This document shows, piece by piece, positions 10,858 through 23,256 of a stretch of 64,000 bases of DNA; the first letter of the stretch is position 1; each line of letters starts with the position of its first letter. The stretch is from contig JAGTXZ010000008.1 of the NCBI GenBank assembly GCA_018398575.1, positions 1,364,001 to 1,428,000 on the forward strand. Reading direction: 5' to 3'. The DNA is from Ampelomyces quisqualis (Eukaryota; Ascomycota; Dothideomycetes; Pleosporales; Phaeosphaeriaceae). The notes under the pieces are model-generated. The model was given only the letters and a program-made list of their open reading frames with translations, had not been told where the DNA came from and ran no database searches. The translations under genes and the position numbers were made by a program.

Positions 10858-13649
10858 CTCGCTCAACTTCAGCTTCTCATTTCTTCGAAGCAAGTTCATC
10901 ATTTTCCCTTTCAGATCCTGGCGGTTCATTACCAGGGTGGCATCATCTGCATCGCAGCGGGCGCGTAATGGGAGCATTTGGTTTTCGAGATAACCCACTT
11001 TCATATGACTCAGCTAGTTCGGCTTGCTGAAACCAAAATAGACTTTACACATCATTACAGCTGTCACAATGATGTCAACGCTTAGGTCTTGGACTTTACC
11101 ACCCTCTCGCCTACAAAACCCTTGCCTCTCCCATTCGGCACACACAACCTCTGCTCCATAGCCCTTACATGCTCTTCGCTCTCCATCCAAAAGCGTCGAC
11201 ATACCCACTCTGAATAAATCTCTCCCGATCCTCCCTCGTCTTCTACCGCCCATATATGCTCGCACCAACATTATTGTCCAATCTCGCAAACCCTATGTAC
11301 GCCAACGTCCCCCCTATTAACACTATGTATCAACTTCCTCAATCCTTCCAACTACGCCTTTTGCGCCTTACTTGACACACACGCAATATTCATACCCTGC
11401 ATCACCCTACTTCTTCATTGCGCCCGTCCTGCGCGTCCAAAAACCCAGCGACTAGTCTACCGTCGTACTCACAGCAGGTATGCGTGTTAAGAAGCTCCCT
11501 ACCAGACTGGACAGTGTCAAATGCGCGTCATACAGCCAGAAGCGCGAGCCGCAGAACTCGGAATGCAGATGTGGATGTTGTGTTGGTGTGCGTGGTCGAT
11601 TGATTATGCTGAAGCTATGTGGGGTTGGGGCGGTGCTCGATATATATATATATAAATGGGTGTGCATGTTTGAACACCGCGGTGCGGATCAGTAGGCAAT
11701 TTGTGGGCATGAAAGGGTGGAGAGAAAAAAAAAAGTTGTTGACGTGTTGGGGTACGGGTACCGCCGGAGGCCCATGGTGCTATGTACGTATGTATTGGCA
11801 TGCTTTGGAGTAGTTGACTGCGTATATATCTCTCTCTGTTTCTCGCTTGGTTACTAGATTGTCTCTCGCCTCACGATATATCGTGTCCTGTTGACGGTGG
11901 ATCGATGAGGATGTTAGTGGTTTTCTCTGCTGGCTTTTTCATTGTCGGCAATGGGTTCTAGAATCCTGCTTCTTTTTCCTGAACAGCTCACAATACTGGA
12001 ATTCAGGATCTTCGTCCCCGTTGTTGATGTTGCCAGCATGTTGGGTTTGTGGGGTTGAGGATCATCCCTGTGTATTCAGGGTATGTTCGTGGCATTTCGG
12101 CCGATACGGATCGATCGCTTGATGATGCACGCGGCTGCGGGTTGTTGAAGCCTGAGATCTGTCCGTATTCAGGCGCGACTAGGCTTCATATCATCGCCCG
12201 AACAGGCTGGTCGAACATGATGTGTGGACGTGTAGTTGCTCCAACTGATCGGTCTTCCGAATTTGACCGGCGCCATGCATCTCTAGAGTAACGTATCTTG
12301 TGGTTGAGGCCGGAAGCCAGCTGTCGGTGTGTTGTGGCGGCTTACGAGATAATATTGATCAATCTTGGTGAAAGTAAATGGGTCACCTCAGAAGAGCGTT
12401 GGGAAATGAATGTGCGTAAGTTCGTCTTGCTGGTGTCCGTCCAAAGGGATCCTTCACCGCTGACCTTGGAAAGGCATATCAGCATTGGGTACGCTGCTCT
12501 TCTGTGGTCAAGCAGAACAACAAGACGGCCAGCACCGATCGGATGCAACTCTCTTCGGCGGCCAGTCCAATATCAGTCTGAGCAGAAGGCCGCTGTGAAC
12601 CAATCAAAGTTCTTATACGCTGTTTGTGGGCGAGTGAACTGGGATGACCGCAGAGGCTGTGCCTTGCCAAATAATGATTCGTTAGGCTGGCGACTATGCC
12701 CATTGCGCGACTGGCCCTGGATTGTTGTCAACGGGAATTCTTGTGTACTGGCTTGGCAATAGATGCGCCCTGTCAGCTGGTGCAGAACACACATTCCAAG
12801 GTTATCGGGCCACGTAGTCATATCGGGCGAAGGGTATTGATATCGCGACTGTTCTTTCATGCAGAACTAACTGGATCGCACCTATTCTATTGGATTGCGT
12901 GTGGGATCTGATAGTGCTCTTCCGCCAGTTGAAGAAATCCTATTGTAGGTGGTACATTCAGGAGCTTTGGGCAGCTTGATGGGTATGGGTATCTTTGAGC
13001 AGAGAGACAGTGGCTGGCATAATACGACGTAAGAATGGTTCGACTATCAACGGTTCCAACCTGATCGAGGAATGATGCCGTGCTGAAATCCATGTGCCAA
13101 GTGGACATGGCGTGGGCCGTGGGCCAGAACGAGATCTTTCCCCTGTGCACGGCCCATCTGGAAAGGTTTACCAACATGATGGGTTAACTGTTAAATTACC
13201 TTGCTCAAGCCACCCTATCGCCTAGAGGAAGTCTTTGACGAATCCGCCATGACCCGAGTCGCCATCGTGCAAGTCGTCAGCCGAACAAAGGGCGCTGCTG
13301 CCGTCAGGGCGTGGCGTGGCTTTATTGATGTACCTGCGAGTAGGCTAGCTGCCGCACGCGCTCAACACTGCACAGGCCTAACATCTCCCCAAGCGTCCTA
13401 ACAAAACAGCCAGAGTTTCCTGGGGACGTTTGTGATCGTTTGTGATCGACATACAAAGACTACGTTCTTTGAACTTTCCAGTTGGGCCATCCGTCACCCA
13501 CAACCTTCAGAGCCATCAATAATCGGTGCACCACGGGCCGCTGCCGGAGAGTCTCTTTGAGGCAACCGACGAGCGTTGCACTACACCCCTCACGACATCG
13601 CAACTTGATATCTATTGGGCTTGAGGACGGTCATGGTGTGCAGAAACCA
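10858..13649. other. 2.8-kb region without supported gene
   Basis: Several open frames of up to about 154 codons occur, but none has a recognisable family, a good start context or plausible splice partners. A (TA)n run lies at 11640-11655. The last few hundred bases should include the promoter of the DUF7729-like gene at 13650. I see no tRNA, repeat element or transposon remnant. Confidence 0.5.
11640..11655. repeat. (TA)n microsatellite
   Basis: About eight TA dinucleotides in a row in noncoding DNA, followed by TAAATGGG. Useful as a marker; no function inferred. Confidence 0.8.
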
Positions 13650-14943
13650 ATGGTGCTATTATTGTCCACACGGTCCTTCTTGAGAAGTCAACAGAACGTA
13701 ACCATGGGCCCAAAATCTTTCGTGCAACCTCGATACAAGCCGGCAATGGCGCACGGGTTCATGTTGTCGCACCATGGGGCTTCTCCCCTGCTCCAGACAG
13801 AAACGCCCAGGACGCACAACGAAAACACCTGCCTGGCTGCCTTCTTCCGTTTATTAACAAGTCCAAGGCCGCCGCACACTGGCTTTGAGCTCCACACTTT
13901 GCTTTCTCTGTTCATTGTCATCGTTGTCTGGAGTTCCCTAATCGCTTCCGCTTCCGCAACAAATGGTGACCGTCCAACGTTGCTCGCCGTCCACGTGGAA
14001 GACGACTTAGCCTGGAAGGGATCAAGTCTCCAACTCGACTCCCGATCACCGCCAAAATCTCCCTTGTTCATGCCTCCATTACAACACAAGAGAGCGATCA
14101 GCATCGATCCATCAGCCGGCAAGAGCGATTTCCAGGTGCCTGAGCCATTCGATACAGGATTCTCCAGCAACTTCACTAGTTCGTGCACAAGCTTTCTAAA
14201 CCGACTACGAGCAGACAATGCTTTTCGGAAATGTCGGCCGTTCTCTCTCATGCTCCAGGTGCGTGGTTTTAACTGTCGGGCAGATTGGGTCCGAACTGAC
14301 ACACCTAGACCTCGAGTGGATTTTTTGACGCATCGAGATCGAACCTTAGAATTACTCAGACGTTAGACGCGACATGCGGGGTGAACGCGACCCAATGCGC
14401 ATCGATAATGGACAGTTATGCGCGAGAGTTGATGTCCTCGTCAGCATGCAAGACGGATCTGGACGCCGACACGCCCCTTGCCATCCAAGCACTCAATGGC
14501 TTGGTCGCATATCCTGTCGCTTACTCGGCAAGCTGCTTAAGGGATGCACAAGGCAGCTACTGCTTTGCCAACGCAGTGAGCAACATGTCATCAACGACCG
14601 ACTCGTATCCGTACTACTTGCCTGTCGGACAGGAGCTTCCAGCTGGTTCCCGCCCCACCTGCAATTCCGTAGGTGATGCCCAGTATTGCGATTGTTCTCT
14701 TGCTTACATATGCAGTGTCTTCAAGATGCAATGGCTGTCTTTGCTCAGTATGCCAACAATGTTACGCAACCCGTCTCAAAGACCTATGCCACGGCCGCAC
14801 AGCAGCTGTCCATCGGCTGCGGGCGGTCATTCGTCAACGTCACCGCCGCACCACTCAAAGCCGGCGCAACAACAGCAACGACCGCATCGCTTACGCCGTC
14901 GCTTACACTTCTTCTTATGATTGTGCTTTGTTTCTTCCAGTAA
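13650..14943 (+). CDS. predicted GPI-anchored cell-surface protein, DUF7729-like
   Basis: Three exons, 13650..14258, 14309..14668 and 14716..14943, all joined in phase 0; 398 residues. A hydrophobic segment (LHTLLSLFIVIVVWSSLIAS) near residue 90 could be a late signal or anchor. The luminal part has spaced cysteines: SCTSFLNRL, KCRPFSLML, TCGVNATQCASIMDS, SACKTD, SCLRDAQGSYCFANA and TCNSCLQDAM. It also has YPYYLPVGQELP and a C-terminal hydrophobic tail after a small Ala/Thr-rich region, as in GPI-anchor signals. The Cys pattern and YYLP motif match a fungal-specific family I know as DUF7729; the family name is from memory. Function is unknown. The N-terminal start is uncertain: further ATGs lie downstream, and the upstream frame begins without one. 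Confidence 0.72.
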
Positions 14944-16355
14944 TGAAAGGACGCGATATGTTAATTTCTTGTATCTATCTGGCGTCACACTTTACACCGA
15001 AGGCGAATTATGGATCGGTCATTAGCGATGGCGCTTGGGTTGGATTTTCACACTTTTGCTACGCGCGGTAGCATTTGCCTACCACCTATACCCCTTTGGA
15101 ATTGCGTAGACATGGAGCTAATGCTCTTTGCCGAGCTGAGCCTTGAATCATGAGATGAGCTGGCAAATGGGCCCATGGAAAAGCTTCCGAAGAGCAGATG
15201 AAAGCCAGGTTTATATTGTATTAGACATAGGATAGACACGACGTCATTTCTAGCCTGCCAGTGGTGCTAGTAATAAATGTTTCACTACCATCCCATTTGT
15301 TCTATGCTCCTATTGGGTAGTGTGCGAACTAGATGAGGCCGTGTGCATACCAACGCAATCTTACAACAATCTATCTGGGGAGCCTAGACACAATGTCTGG
15401 GTATGTCATACACGCTATCGATAACAAGCTCCATATGTACACAATCGCCAATTTGTTTGGTCGCCCTCGCCCAAATTCACCGCCCACACGGCATCCACGC
15501 TCGAGCACGATCTTGGTGCCGATCTGTGACCACACGTCAACGCCTACACATACAGCGCGGGTCGATGCTAGGGCGTCTCGGCGCTACTAATGTGTCAATT
15601 GGGCTGTCTGAAACGCAATGGCAGCCGTCACGTGCGGGAATCATACTTGCGGAGCCTACGATTTGACAGAATTGGACCCCTGAACGGCGGAGCCTCTCCC
15701 TTCGTGCTTCAGCCATACCACCCAACGACCCCGTCTTTGTCAACGTCCGGGTCTTACTAACTTTGCGCGTCTGACATCATACTACCACATTACAGAGATG
15801 GAGTGGAATGAAGGAGCAAATGAGTTTTCCTTTTGCCAAATGAGCGACGTCTCTAGCACGCATCCGTGCTGGTGGAGCCTGGTGCTACCTTGCATTTTCG
15901 AACGTCTTTCATTCTTGCATGGATAGCCCGCACTGGGTGCGGATCATGCGGAGCACTCATTGCGTAGCTTCCGTGAGCGGCCAGGAAGCTGCTTGGCTGG
16001 ACGTCAACCATTTATGCGTTTGATGGGACCATCGGGCCCGGGGCCCTCGCCTGTCAGCCGTCACCCATGTTGCTTGTTGAACCTGAGACAACCAACTTCG
16101 CTGTGACCTGCGATCTTAGTCTCTCCTTCCATCATCTCATCATTTGCCCTCTTTGATCCAGGTCGATATGAATATGGGCGGGAACTTATCTACATTCTTT
16201 CGCAGCACTATCGTCTGTTCGCTCTTTTCCTACCCTCTTTTTTTCTACTCCAACTATCGACCTTCAATCAACAATCAGTGATTCTACGACAATTTGTCAC
16301 ACAGACTTCGGCACACATCATCCATATACTCTGCTTGCACCGATTCAACTCCACT
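14944..16355. other. 1.4-kb intergenic region
   Basis: No supported gene. The end nearest the next start codon (about 16200-16280) has a long pyrimidine-rich tract (CTCTTTTCCTACCCTC and similar), the usual fungal transcription-start environment, which supports the start of the following gene. The rest is unremarkable. Confidence 0.6.
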
Positions 16356-18714
16356 ATGGCCGAAGTCATGTCCCAACAGGGCTTCGGGCTGTCCGTACCC
16401 TCTTCGCGACAAGATGTCATCAGCGCACTGTTGAATGAATATGGCAATTCCTTCGGCCGTGGCGGTGGCTCGCCATGTGCATGCTCTCCAAGTCCAGCAG
16501 ACAAAGAGCTACCACCACCGCCGCCACTTGCAGATAGCTTGGAGAATAAGCCGCTGCCTGCTATCCAGCGCGCCGAGCAGCGTATGAGCATGGAATTTCA
16601 ATTAAGAGGTAAGCCAATACCTCAACGTCATAGAGTACAGAGAGCTGTAGCGTTCAAGTGCTTTCTCACATGCCACTGAAAACGCGCATTCACCATGTCC
16701 TGTTCACTTCACTTCACTTCATCGAAGGAACTAAATTTGCTCGCAAAAATCTCCATAGAAGCGCCCCTCCCCATACTTTTCCTTGTCAACACAGCAACAG
16801 CAGCACTCGACAGCACATGTGACACAATCCTTGCACGCAATTGCTAACCCGTTCTTAGGTATCGAAGACGCACCTTTGTCGCCAAACAGCTCCCATAAGG
16901 ACCCTTCACAAGCTCGCGCAAGAGGGAAGATTCGATTCAGGAGCTTGTCACGGAACGCCAAACCACCTTCTCTGAGTCTTGTTACAAGCAATGGTTCCAC
17001 TGCCATAGTTCCCCCCACGCCTGCACTCTCCGCGCAAGCACAAACATACCCAATTCCATCAAACTTTGAGAACAAGGACCTATCATCACCACCTCCTCCT
17101 CAGCTGCCAGCGAAGTCTGAAAGACGATCTAACGCTCAACGAGCACCTATGGGCATTCATCAGTCGAAATCACAGTCAGATCTCCCCCGAAACGATTCGC
17201 TCTTATCACAGGACGAGGAGAGGCCGGCACCAGCAGCAACCTCGGTGAAGCGAAAGGCGCTTCCAGCTCCAGCCGCAGGGAGGTTTTTAAGTCTGGCACA
17301 ACTAGGCACCGGACCTCGAGGCGGAAAAGGAGGGCCCTTGCCACCGACCTCTGCACCTAGAAAGAAAAGTCTAGACGCTCAAGCTCTGGTTTCGAATCCG
17401 AAAGAGACCATGCATTTAAAAGAGGAGGAAGCCCAGGGGCGAGATTCGAAGCAGCAACATGATGCAACCCAAGTCAACCAGCCACCGCCAACGCCCGAGG
17501 AAGACAAGTTCGTGGCGGCACCTGCACCACCACGGAAGGTGTTTACTGGTCTTGGTCTACCATCCAATCCACGCGCAAGAGGACCAATCTCTCCGAAGCA
17601 TGTTCGCGGCAAGAGCAGTACCGGTTTCAATCTCTTCAAGGTGAGCATCCATGTCCCATTCCCTCTACCTTTTTCTCGTCAGGTAGTTTTCCAGAACCAT
17701 ATACGGTCAGAACACCCATCCGTCTATGTGTTCACTCCTCCACATCTTGGACTACTTGGCTAACCTGGTTTTGCATAGGCTCAACGACCAGCTCCACCTC
17801 CTCCGACCAAGGTGATAGAAACTCTTACACCAGAAATGACGCCTTCGCCAACCTTGAAGCCAGCGGAGGCTAAGGACCAAGCAATAGCGCCTCTTTCACC
17901 GCCAACCGAGCACAAAAGACCTTTTAGCTTCGAGCCTGTGACGGTTCCTAATTCATCACCACAGGATGTAGAGCAGCCCAAGACAGCGGTGCCAATAATT
18001 ACTCTACCATGGACAACCGTGCCACCTGCGGATCCTAACACGCCAGTCGGCCCAAAGTCTGCCGACCTCGCAGAACCCAGTCCTCTACCGAGTGCCTTGC
18101 CCACGCCCACGCCCGCCCCAGGCCCAACCTATTCTCCACCTGAAACCAGCGCCGCCGCACAGGACGGCCACGGCCGGCCAGCAGCTGCCACAGCAACAGG
18201 ACCTGATTCTCCCATGGAAAACGCCCCGACAGCAGCTGCCACAGCAACAGGACCTGATTCTCCCATGGAAAACGCCCCGACAGCAGCTGCCACAGCAACA
18301 GGACCTGATTCTCCCATGGAAAACGCCCCGACACCACCCCTACCACCCTTCACCCCCTTGACCCGCGCCCCCATACCCCTCCCACAAACCCTCATCCCGG
18401 CAATCACCTCGGCGCATCTGTCCTGCTACACCCACCACACCAACAGTATCTGGAGCAACAACGCTTTTCAACCCATGGGCTGCATGGTGTGTCGCGCCAA
18501 TGATGGCGAGCGCAAGTGGTGCTGTACATGGTGCCAGCTGCGCATTTGCAGGGGCTGCAGCGAGGAGCTCAGGGTCGTGCCTGGGCGGAATCTGGGGAGG
18601 TATTTGGACGAGCGGGGGGAGAGGGTGGGAGAGGGTATGATGGGTGGCAGGGGGGATGAGGGGGCAGCGGGAGTGTTGAGTGCTGTGTGTGAGAGGGATG
18701 AGGGGTTTTCGTGA
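16356..18714 (+). CDS. proline-rich protein with C-terminal Cys-rich (zinc-type) motif
   Basis: Three exons, 16356..16608, 16859..17640 and 17779..18714; 656 residues. The first intron is 250 nt, unusually long here, and is chosen because only the TTAG acceptor at 16858 keeps frame. The body is disordered: Pro-rich PPPP stretches, many SP sites, and basic patches such as RSLSRNAKPPSLSL. Three exact 17-residue repeats (unit AAATATGPDSPMENAPT) sit around residue 475. The only folded-looking part is near residues 560-620: SCYTHHTNSIWSNNAFQPMG followed by CMVCRANDGERKWCCTWCQ and LRICRGCSEEL, a CxxC...CCxxC...CxxC arrangement that should bind zinc. I recognise the type as a fungal hypothetical but know no function. 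The 3' end is very G-rich. Confidence 0.75.
18181..18333 (+). repeat. coding minisatellite, 3 x 51 bp
   Basis: Three identical copies of a 51-bp unit beginning GCAGCTGCCACAGCAACAGG, in frame inside the gene at 16356-18714. Each copy encodes 17 residues. Because the copies are identical at DNA level, the expansion is recent or is being homogenised. Confidence 0.95.
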
Positions 18715-18860
18715 GAGTGGGGAGAATGGGGGTGGTTTGGCGTAGGGGGGGGGATGGATGGTGTATGTGTTATGCATTTCCTTTGGTTCGGGGGATGGCA
18801 GGCAGGTTGCATGCTTCTTGCATGTCGACGGACGTCGGAGTTGAGTAGCGCATCGTACGC

Positions 18861-20139
18861 TCATGTACTTTGATTCTTGCTTTCCCTCAGCAGCCTCACT
18901 ATCTCGGGTAATACCTGCTCCGCATCCTCACTGATGCGCAATGCTTCACGCCCCGTGTTCCCCGCGTGCACATCAGCGAAAAAACTCTCCTCCCCTCTCG
19001 CACCCCCCATGTTCAATATCCCAATCGGCATCCCTCGTTCCCTGGCCCTCTTCACCAGCCTCCACGCCGAGTACGTTGCCAGACTACTTCCCACGACAAG
19101 GATCCTGCCCGCGTCGTCCACAGCCTCGTCGGCAGCGGCTTTTGTCGCCGCAGGAATCGATTCTCCAAACATGATGACCGCAGGCTTCAACACGCCCCCC
19201 TCACTCGTCGTGTCCCACGCCCCGTCGGCGTCCGTGTGGATCTTCAGCACGCCGCCGCCTGGTTTCGGCGGCGGCGCTGCCAAGCACACGGGGCACGCGG
19301 GGTATCTGAAGGCCGTGTACGGCGCATCAGGGACATGGACGTCGCCGTCGGGATTCGCCGCGAGGCCCTTGTGGCGGCGCTCGACGGGGTTTTCCGTGTC
19401 GAGCGCGCCCGAGGCGAGCATCTCGTCGAGGAAAGCGGCCCATGTGGGGTTGAGGCGGGCGAGGTGTTCTTGGAAGGAGCGGCGCGGGTATTCGTTCCCG
19501 CACGTCAGGCAGACGAGGGAGCGGAGGCAGCCGTGGAGCTCGGTTGTGGGGAGGTGCGTGTGTGCAGCGGGGTGGAAGGAATCTACATCTGCGCCATGTT
19601 CATCCCGTGTTAGCTTGCTCTGCCCGTCGGAGCCTTTGAGCGGCCTGTTCCAGATGAATGAGACGTGTCGTGTACGAACTCTGTGTAATTACGCGGCCGA
19701 CTACGCCCAGCCGTCCCAGCTCCCCACACGCTCTGTGCGCCTTGTTCGGCCGCGCTCTGTCCAAGTTCGTCCAGCCCAGGAAACTCCTCGCCCAGTACCG
19801 TTTCCTCGCCTCGTGGTTCGCACAAAACTCGTGGAAGTAGATTGGCTTGTACGTCTTGTTCAACGTGTACGTTCCGTTTGCGCCGCGATAGTCGGCAAGC
19901 CCCGATGCGACCGATATGCCCGCGCCAGTAAGCAACAGCGTCTTTCCGCTGTGTCCGGCCCCCTTTGCGCAAGTCGCACGTGTCGCCGAGATGCTCGACT
20001 GCGCGACAGACGAGCGTGGAAGACTCGGAGCCAGGAACTCGAGCAGCGCGGCAATGGCTCCACCCGTCGACTTTGCGCTCGGGGGGATGATGCTCGGCAA
20101 GGGCAGGGGATCGGTGTATGGCACGCGCAGGACGGGCAT
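18861..20139 (-). CDS. sirtuin, NAD-dependent protein deacylase (SIRT4-like, class II type)
   Basis: Two exons, 20139..19680 and 19588..18861; 395 residues, with an intron of 91 nt. The Sir2 signature runs in order: TLLLTGAGISVASGLADYRG (NAD-binding GAGxS), then ARSFLGW, then RVITQ joined across the intron to NVDSFHPAAH, then ELHG with the catalytic His. CLTCGNEYPRR and CPVC supply the four zinc cysteines. KPAVIMFGESIP, VVGSSLATYSAWRL and GILNMGG complete the Rossmann core. The MF/YGE and GSSL motifs and the long insert between zinc cysteines resemble SIRT4/class II sirtuins, which are often mitochondrial. The N-terminus lacks an obvious presequence, so location is open. Confidence 0.92.
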
Positions 20140-21070
20140 TTCTCCAACTCGGAGCAATCAATCGGAATGATGTTCTTCCATCCACAATCCATGCTGTGAG
20201 TGGTGTCGAACGTTGAAATTAGCGGCTCATTTTTTGCGCGAGTGGGTATGATGATGATGATGATGATGATGCGAATTTTAGCGCGCAAGGTGCATGTCTT
20301 AGATCAGACCGCAGCCGCTGCAGATGAGATGGAGAATGTGGGTTATTTTTGGGGGCGACTGATTCCAGGACATGCGTGGGGGGATTTCCAGAACGGCCGA
20401 GTGCGTGACGGCTATGCTGCAGATGCAGCCACCATTTTCGTGTAACAACATGGAGCTCGCATAGCCATCTGGAAGATGAGTATGGCGATTCTCGTCATAC
20501 GCATGGTGCTGTCTATAGATCTCTGGGCTGGCAGAGCCGCAAGGTAGCTGCGACAGTGACGACGAGCAAGTCTCATGAACTCAGCCGAAAGTCGAATGGA
20601 TTGAAAGAGAGATTTGACTTCTTTCTGTTCAACGAGCGTACAGCTCCTGTGGATATATAGACCGCCTAAATACGCTTATACCCCAAGTGAACCACCAATC
20701 GTGCTGATGCAAAAGGGCCGTGATAAACACCGGTAATGCTCCAGTAATGCGCCGCCCAGATGATTCAAGCGAATGTCCGAATTGTTCCGCGCTTCAATTA
20801 CGGGTCCAACACCGCCTCTGCCAAACCCAACCTAACAAGTAGGAGATGGTGTTTTGTCGGCAAGTTCTCTTCTAGCCGATTGGATCATGTGAAGAAAGAG
20901 AAAAAGAAGTGTAAATGCAAAATGGTATCAATGCGAGTCGCTGTTCGACCGATCATGGTACAGAATGGTGCTCAATGGCATGTCGTATCGTAAGGATCGT
21001 GTCAAGAAAATAGGAATGAACAAGAAGACTGAAAGGCAGGCCGAGGTCGCAAGGAAACCAATCGGGGCGC
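20140..21070. other. intergenic region between sirtuin and Myb-like gene
   Basis: 931 bp with the sirtuin promoter at its left end and the 3' region of the Myb-like gene at its right end. Contains an (ATG)8 repeat. No gene supported. Confidence 0.6.
20248..20271. repeat. (ATG)8 trinucleotide repeat
   Basis: Eight perfect ATG units about 110 bp upstream of the sirtuin start codon, reading (CAT)8 on the gene strand, so probably in its 5' leader or promoter. Confidence 0.9.
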
Positions 21071-21800
21071 TCATTGGGGGTGTGAGAGTGGGTGCGGATG
21101 GGCATGGGCTTGTTGATGGGCAGCCATGTACTGCGAAGGGTGATGATACGGGGGATGTATCATGGACTGGATGCTGGGCACTCGTTGCTGTTGCGAAGCA
21201 TAGCCGCCTGGATATGTAGAAAAATGAGCTGCGGACACACCCGGTAGCATGTCCGCGGGGCTTGACTCTTCATCGAGGTCAGAAATGCCTATGCCACTGT
21301 CTTCGTGGTCGTGGTAGGTACCATCGTTTTGTTTCTTCTGCGCGGACCGATAGGCCTGTGTCAGGTTCTTGAGACCTTTCTCCATGCACTGCGGTGAATT
21401 AACTGGCCATCCTCAGAGCATACACTTGGTTCTGCTATACCTTTTGTTCGACAAGCGTCCACTTCTCTCCTACACGCGCGGCAAGAACGCTCCACATCTC
21501 TCGGCGCGCTTCCATGTATGCTTGTGCCAGGATGTCAAGCTTGACGCCATCCCATTGCTCGGCGTTCTGTCGTTCCATCAACCTCTCGTGCCTTTTGCGG
21601 CAGGCATTGGCTGATTTTTGAGGAAAGTGCTTGGGCGAGATCTGGTTCCAGTTGAGCCCTTGGGCTCGGGCTTGGATCAGGATTTCATCATCTTTTGTGG
21701 ACCACGAGGAGCTCCGCGTGCCGCCTCCTGCTGCCGACGCCGTCGAGACGGAATTGTGGTGCGTTGTTTGGCCCTTATCGTTCTTAGGCATGTTGATCAT
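21071..21800 (-). CDS. Myb/SANT-like DNA-binding protein
   Basis: Two exons, 21800..21441 and 21388..21071; 225 residues. The ATG at 21800 (MINMPKNDK) and the one at 21791 are both possible. Residues about 30-80 form a Myb-like repeat with regularly spaced tryptophans: SSWSTKDDEILIQARAQGLN, WNQISPKHFPQKSANACRKR and HERLMER. A second helical segment follows (MWSVLAARVGEKWTLVEQK), joined over the intron to CMEKGLKNLTQAYRSAQ. The C-terminus is His/Pro/Gln-rich and contains DSGIGISDLDEE. Such small single-Myb proteins are common in filamentous ascomycetes and are presumed transcriptional regulators. Targets are unknown. Confidence 0.88.
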
Positions 21801-23256
21801 GAGAAGACAGAACAGATGAGAGAAGAGAGGTGAGATGACGGGAATGAAGATATCGCAAGTGGAGAAATACGGCAACGGATGTGAGCAGACTTATGGAAAG
21901 CGACCGAGATGCGAATTGATGATTAGAGGAGAGTGGGAGTCGGACAACGAGAGCGTTGAACAGGGAGGGAAAGGTAGGAGATATTCTCAAGAGAAGAAAA
22001 TGAAGGAACATATGTTCGTACCTGTAGTGGGGGGTTTCTAAGGATTGGCCATGGCCATGGCGAAGGGGCTTTATAGAGGGAGCCGCACAGCGAGCCTCTA
22101 TCAAAACAAAGACCGCTGGGCCGCTCGGAGAATTGGCTTGAAACCAGGACATGTTTCTGTAATCGCCGGATCGATCTGCTCCCCTCCCAAAAGGGTATGT
22201 GCAACTAGGCGGAGACGAGGCTGACCACTCGGTCGCAACCCCAAGCGCCTTCAGAAAGGGTGCGCTCAGGCCAAGGCAGGCCATTTGAATGGTCAGAGCA
22301 GGGGTGGCAAGCGGTTCGTCCACAGCGCAAGGGAGCGTCTCTGTGACCGGAAGCGCCTGTTTGAGGATGCTCTGCCTGCACCCTGGTGCGGCTGTATCTA
22401 AGAATACTGCTGGCAGCCCACAGGCGCTCTCAGGGGTGTGGGAGGAAACAGCGGCTAAGCGCGCAACGCTCAACGCTGATACGACACCCCCATGGCCCAA
22501 ATAAAGACCTTGGCAAGCGACACAAGGACAGAGACGCCTCGCTGCGAAAAAGCCTGTGAGGTCCTGTAGTCATCAATGCATTCTAGGGCTGAGCACAGCG
22601 GGAACCTGCAGAACGCTGCAGAAGGTGGAGTGGAGTTGCCGTCAGCAACGTGGCCGCCCAAGTCAGCAGCAGCAGCAGCAAGAACAGTCTTTGTCGTGAC
22701 ACTGAAATTTGACATCGACAGCGGGCCAGAGGACCGTTTATGTTTCAGGACAAGATTCGCGGGCGGATAGCGGCTGTCACCCAGATTGCCGTAGTGATTG
22801 CACGTGCAGGTGGCCGTCATTCCCAAGGCACATCCCGCAAGCGCCCACATATCTCGTTCGTCGCTCGCCAGCTTTACAATCCATGTCCTGTGCCTCTGAG
22901 GTGCAGTGCTCATCGAGACCACAAATGCCTCACCGGCACTGCCCATCTGTTTGCGCTGCCGCAACATCTGTGCCATCGGGAACGAGGCTATAGCAACACA
23001 GTCGTAGCCATGGCCTTGCGCGTGTGCGCTGCTATTCTTGCAAGCATAGCCGAGTACAGATGACAAGAGACTTGAGATTGGTGGTTTGGCACGCAGAAAA
23101 TTTCCCATTCCAAGCGATTGGTGTTACACGGGACAACCGTTCGTGTACATAATCTCTGCAGCGAGCCGTCCCCCACACAGCCTCCATCCGCAGCCCCCGC
23201 CTCGGCTTCCGAGCTACAGAATCGATAAAGCCAGCATGCAGGGCCGAGCGCAGTTG
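21801..23256. other. 1.45-kb region upstream of Myb-like gene
   Basis: Two long open frames lie on the minus strand (22500..21784 and 23108..22470) but show no family resemblance or splice logic. They may simply reflect a GC-rich leader or promoter of the Myb-like gene. A short CAG-type run occurs at about 22666-22682. Confidence 0.4.

Noticed and set aside
12298..12762. 154-codon plus-strand frame in the 10.9-13.6 kb gap
   Set aside because: No family resemblance, alternative start codon, no neighbouring exons; length is compatible with chance.
10858..13649. tRNA or other RNA gene in the largest gene-free gaps
   Set aside because: I scanned the gaps by eye for the conserved B-box GGTTCGANTCC and found no convincing copy paired with an A-box. 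A tRNAscan run would settle it.
18877..20199. 440-codon plus-strand frame opposite the sirtuin
   Set aside because: Antisense shadow; the minus strand encodes every sirtuin motif in order with a proper intron.
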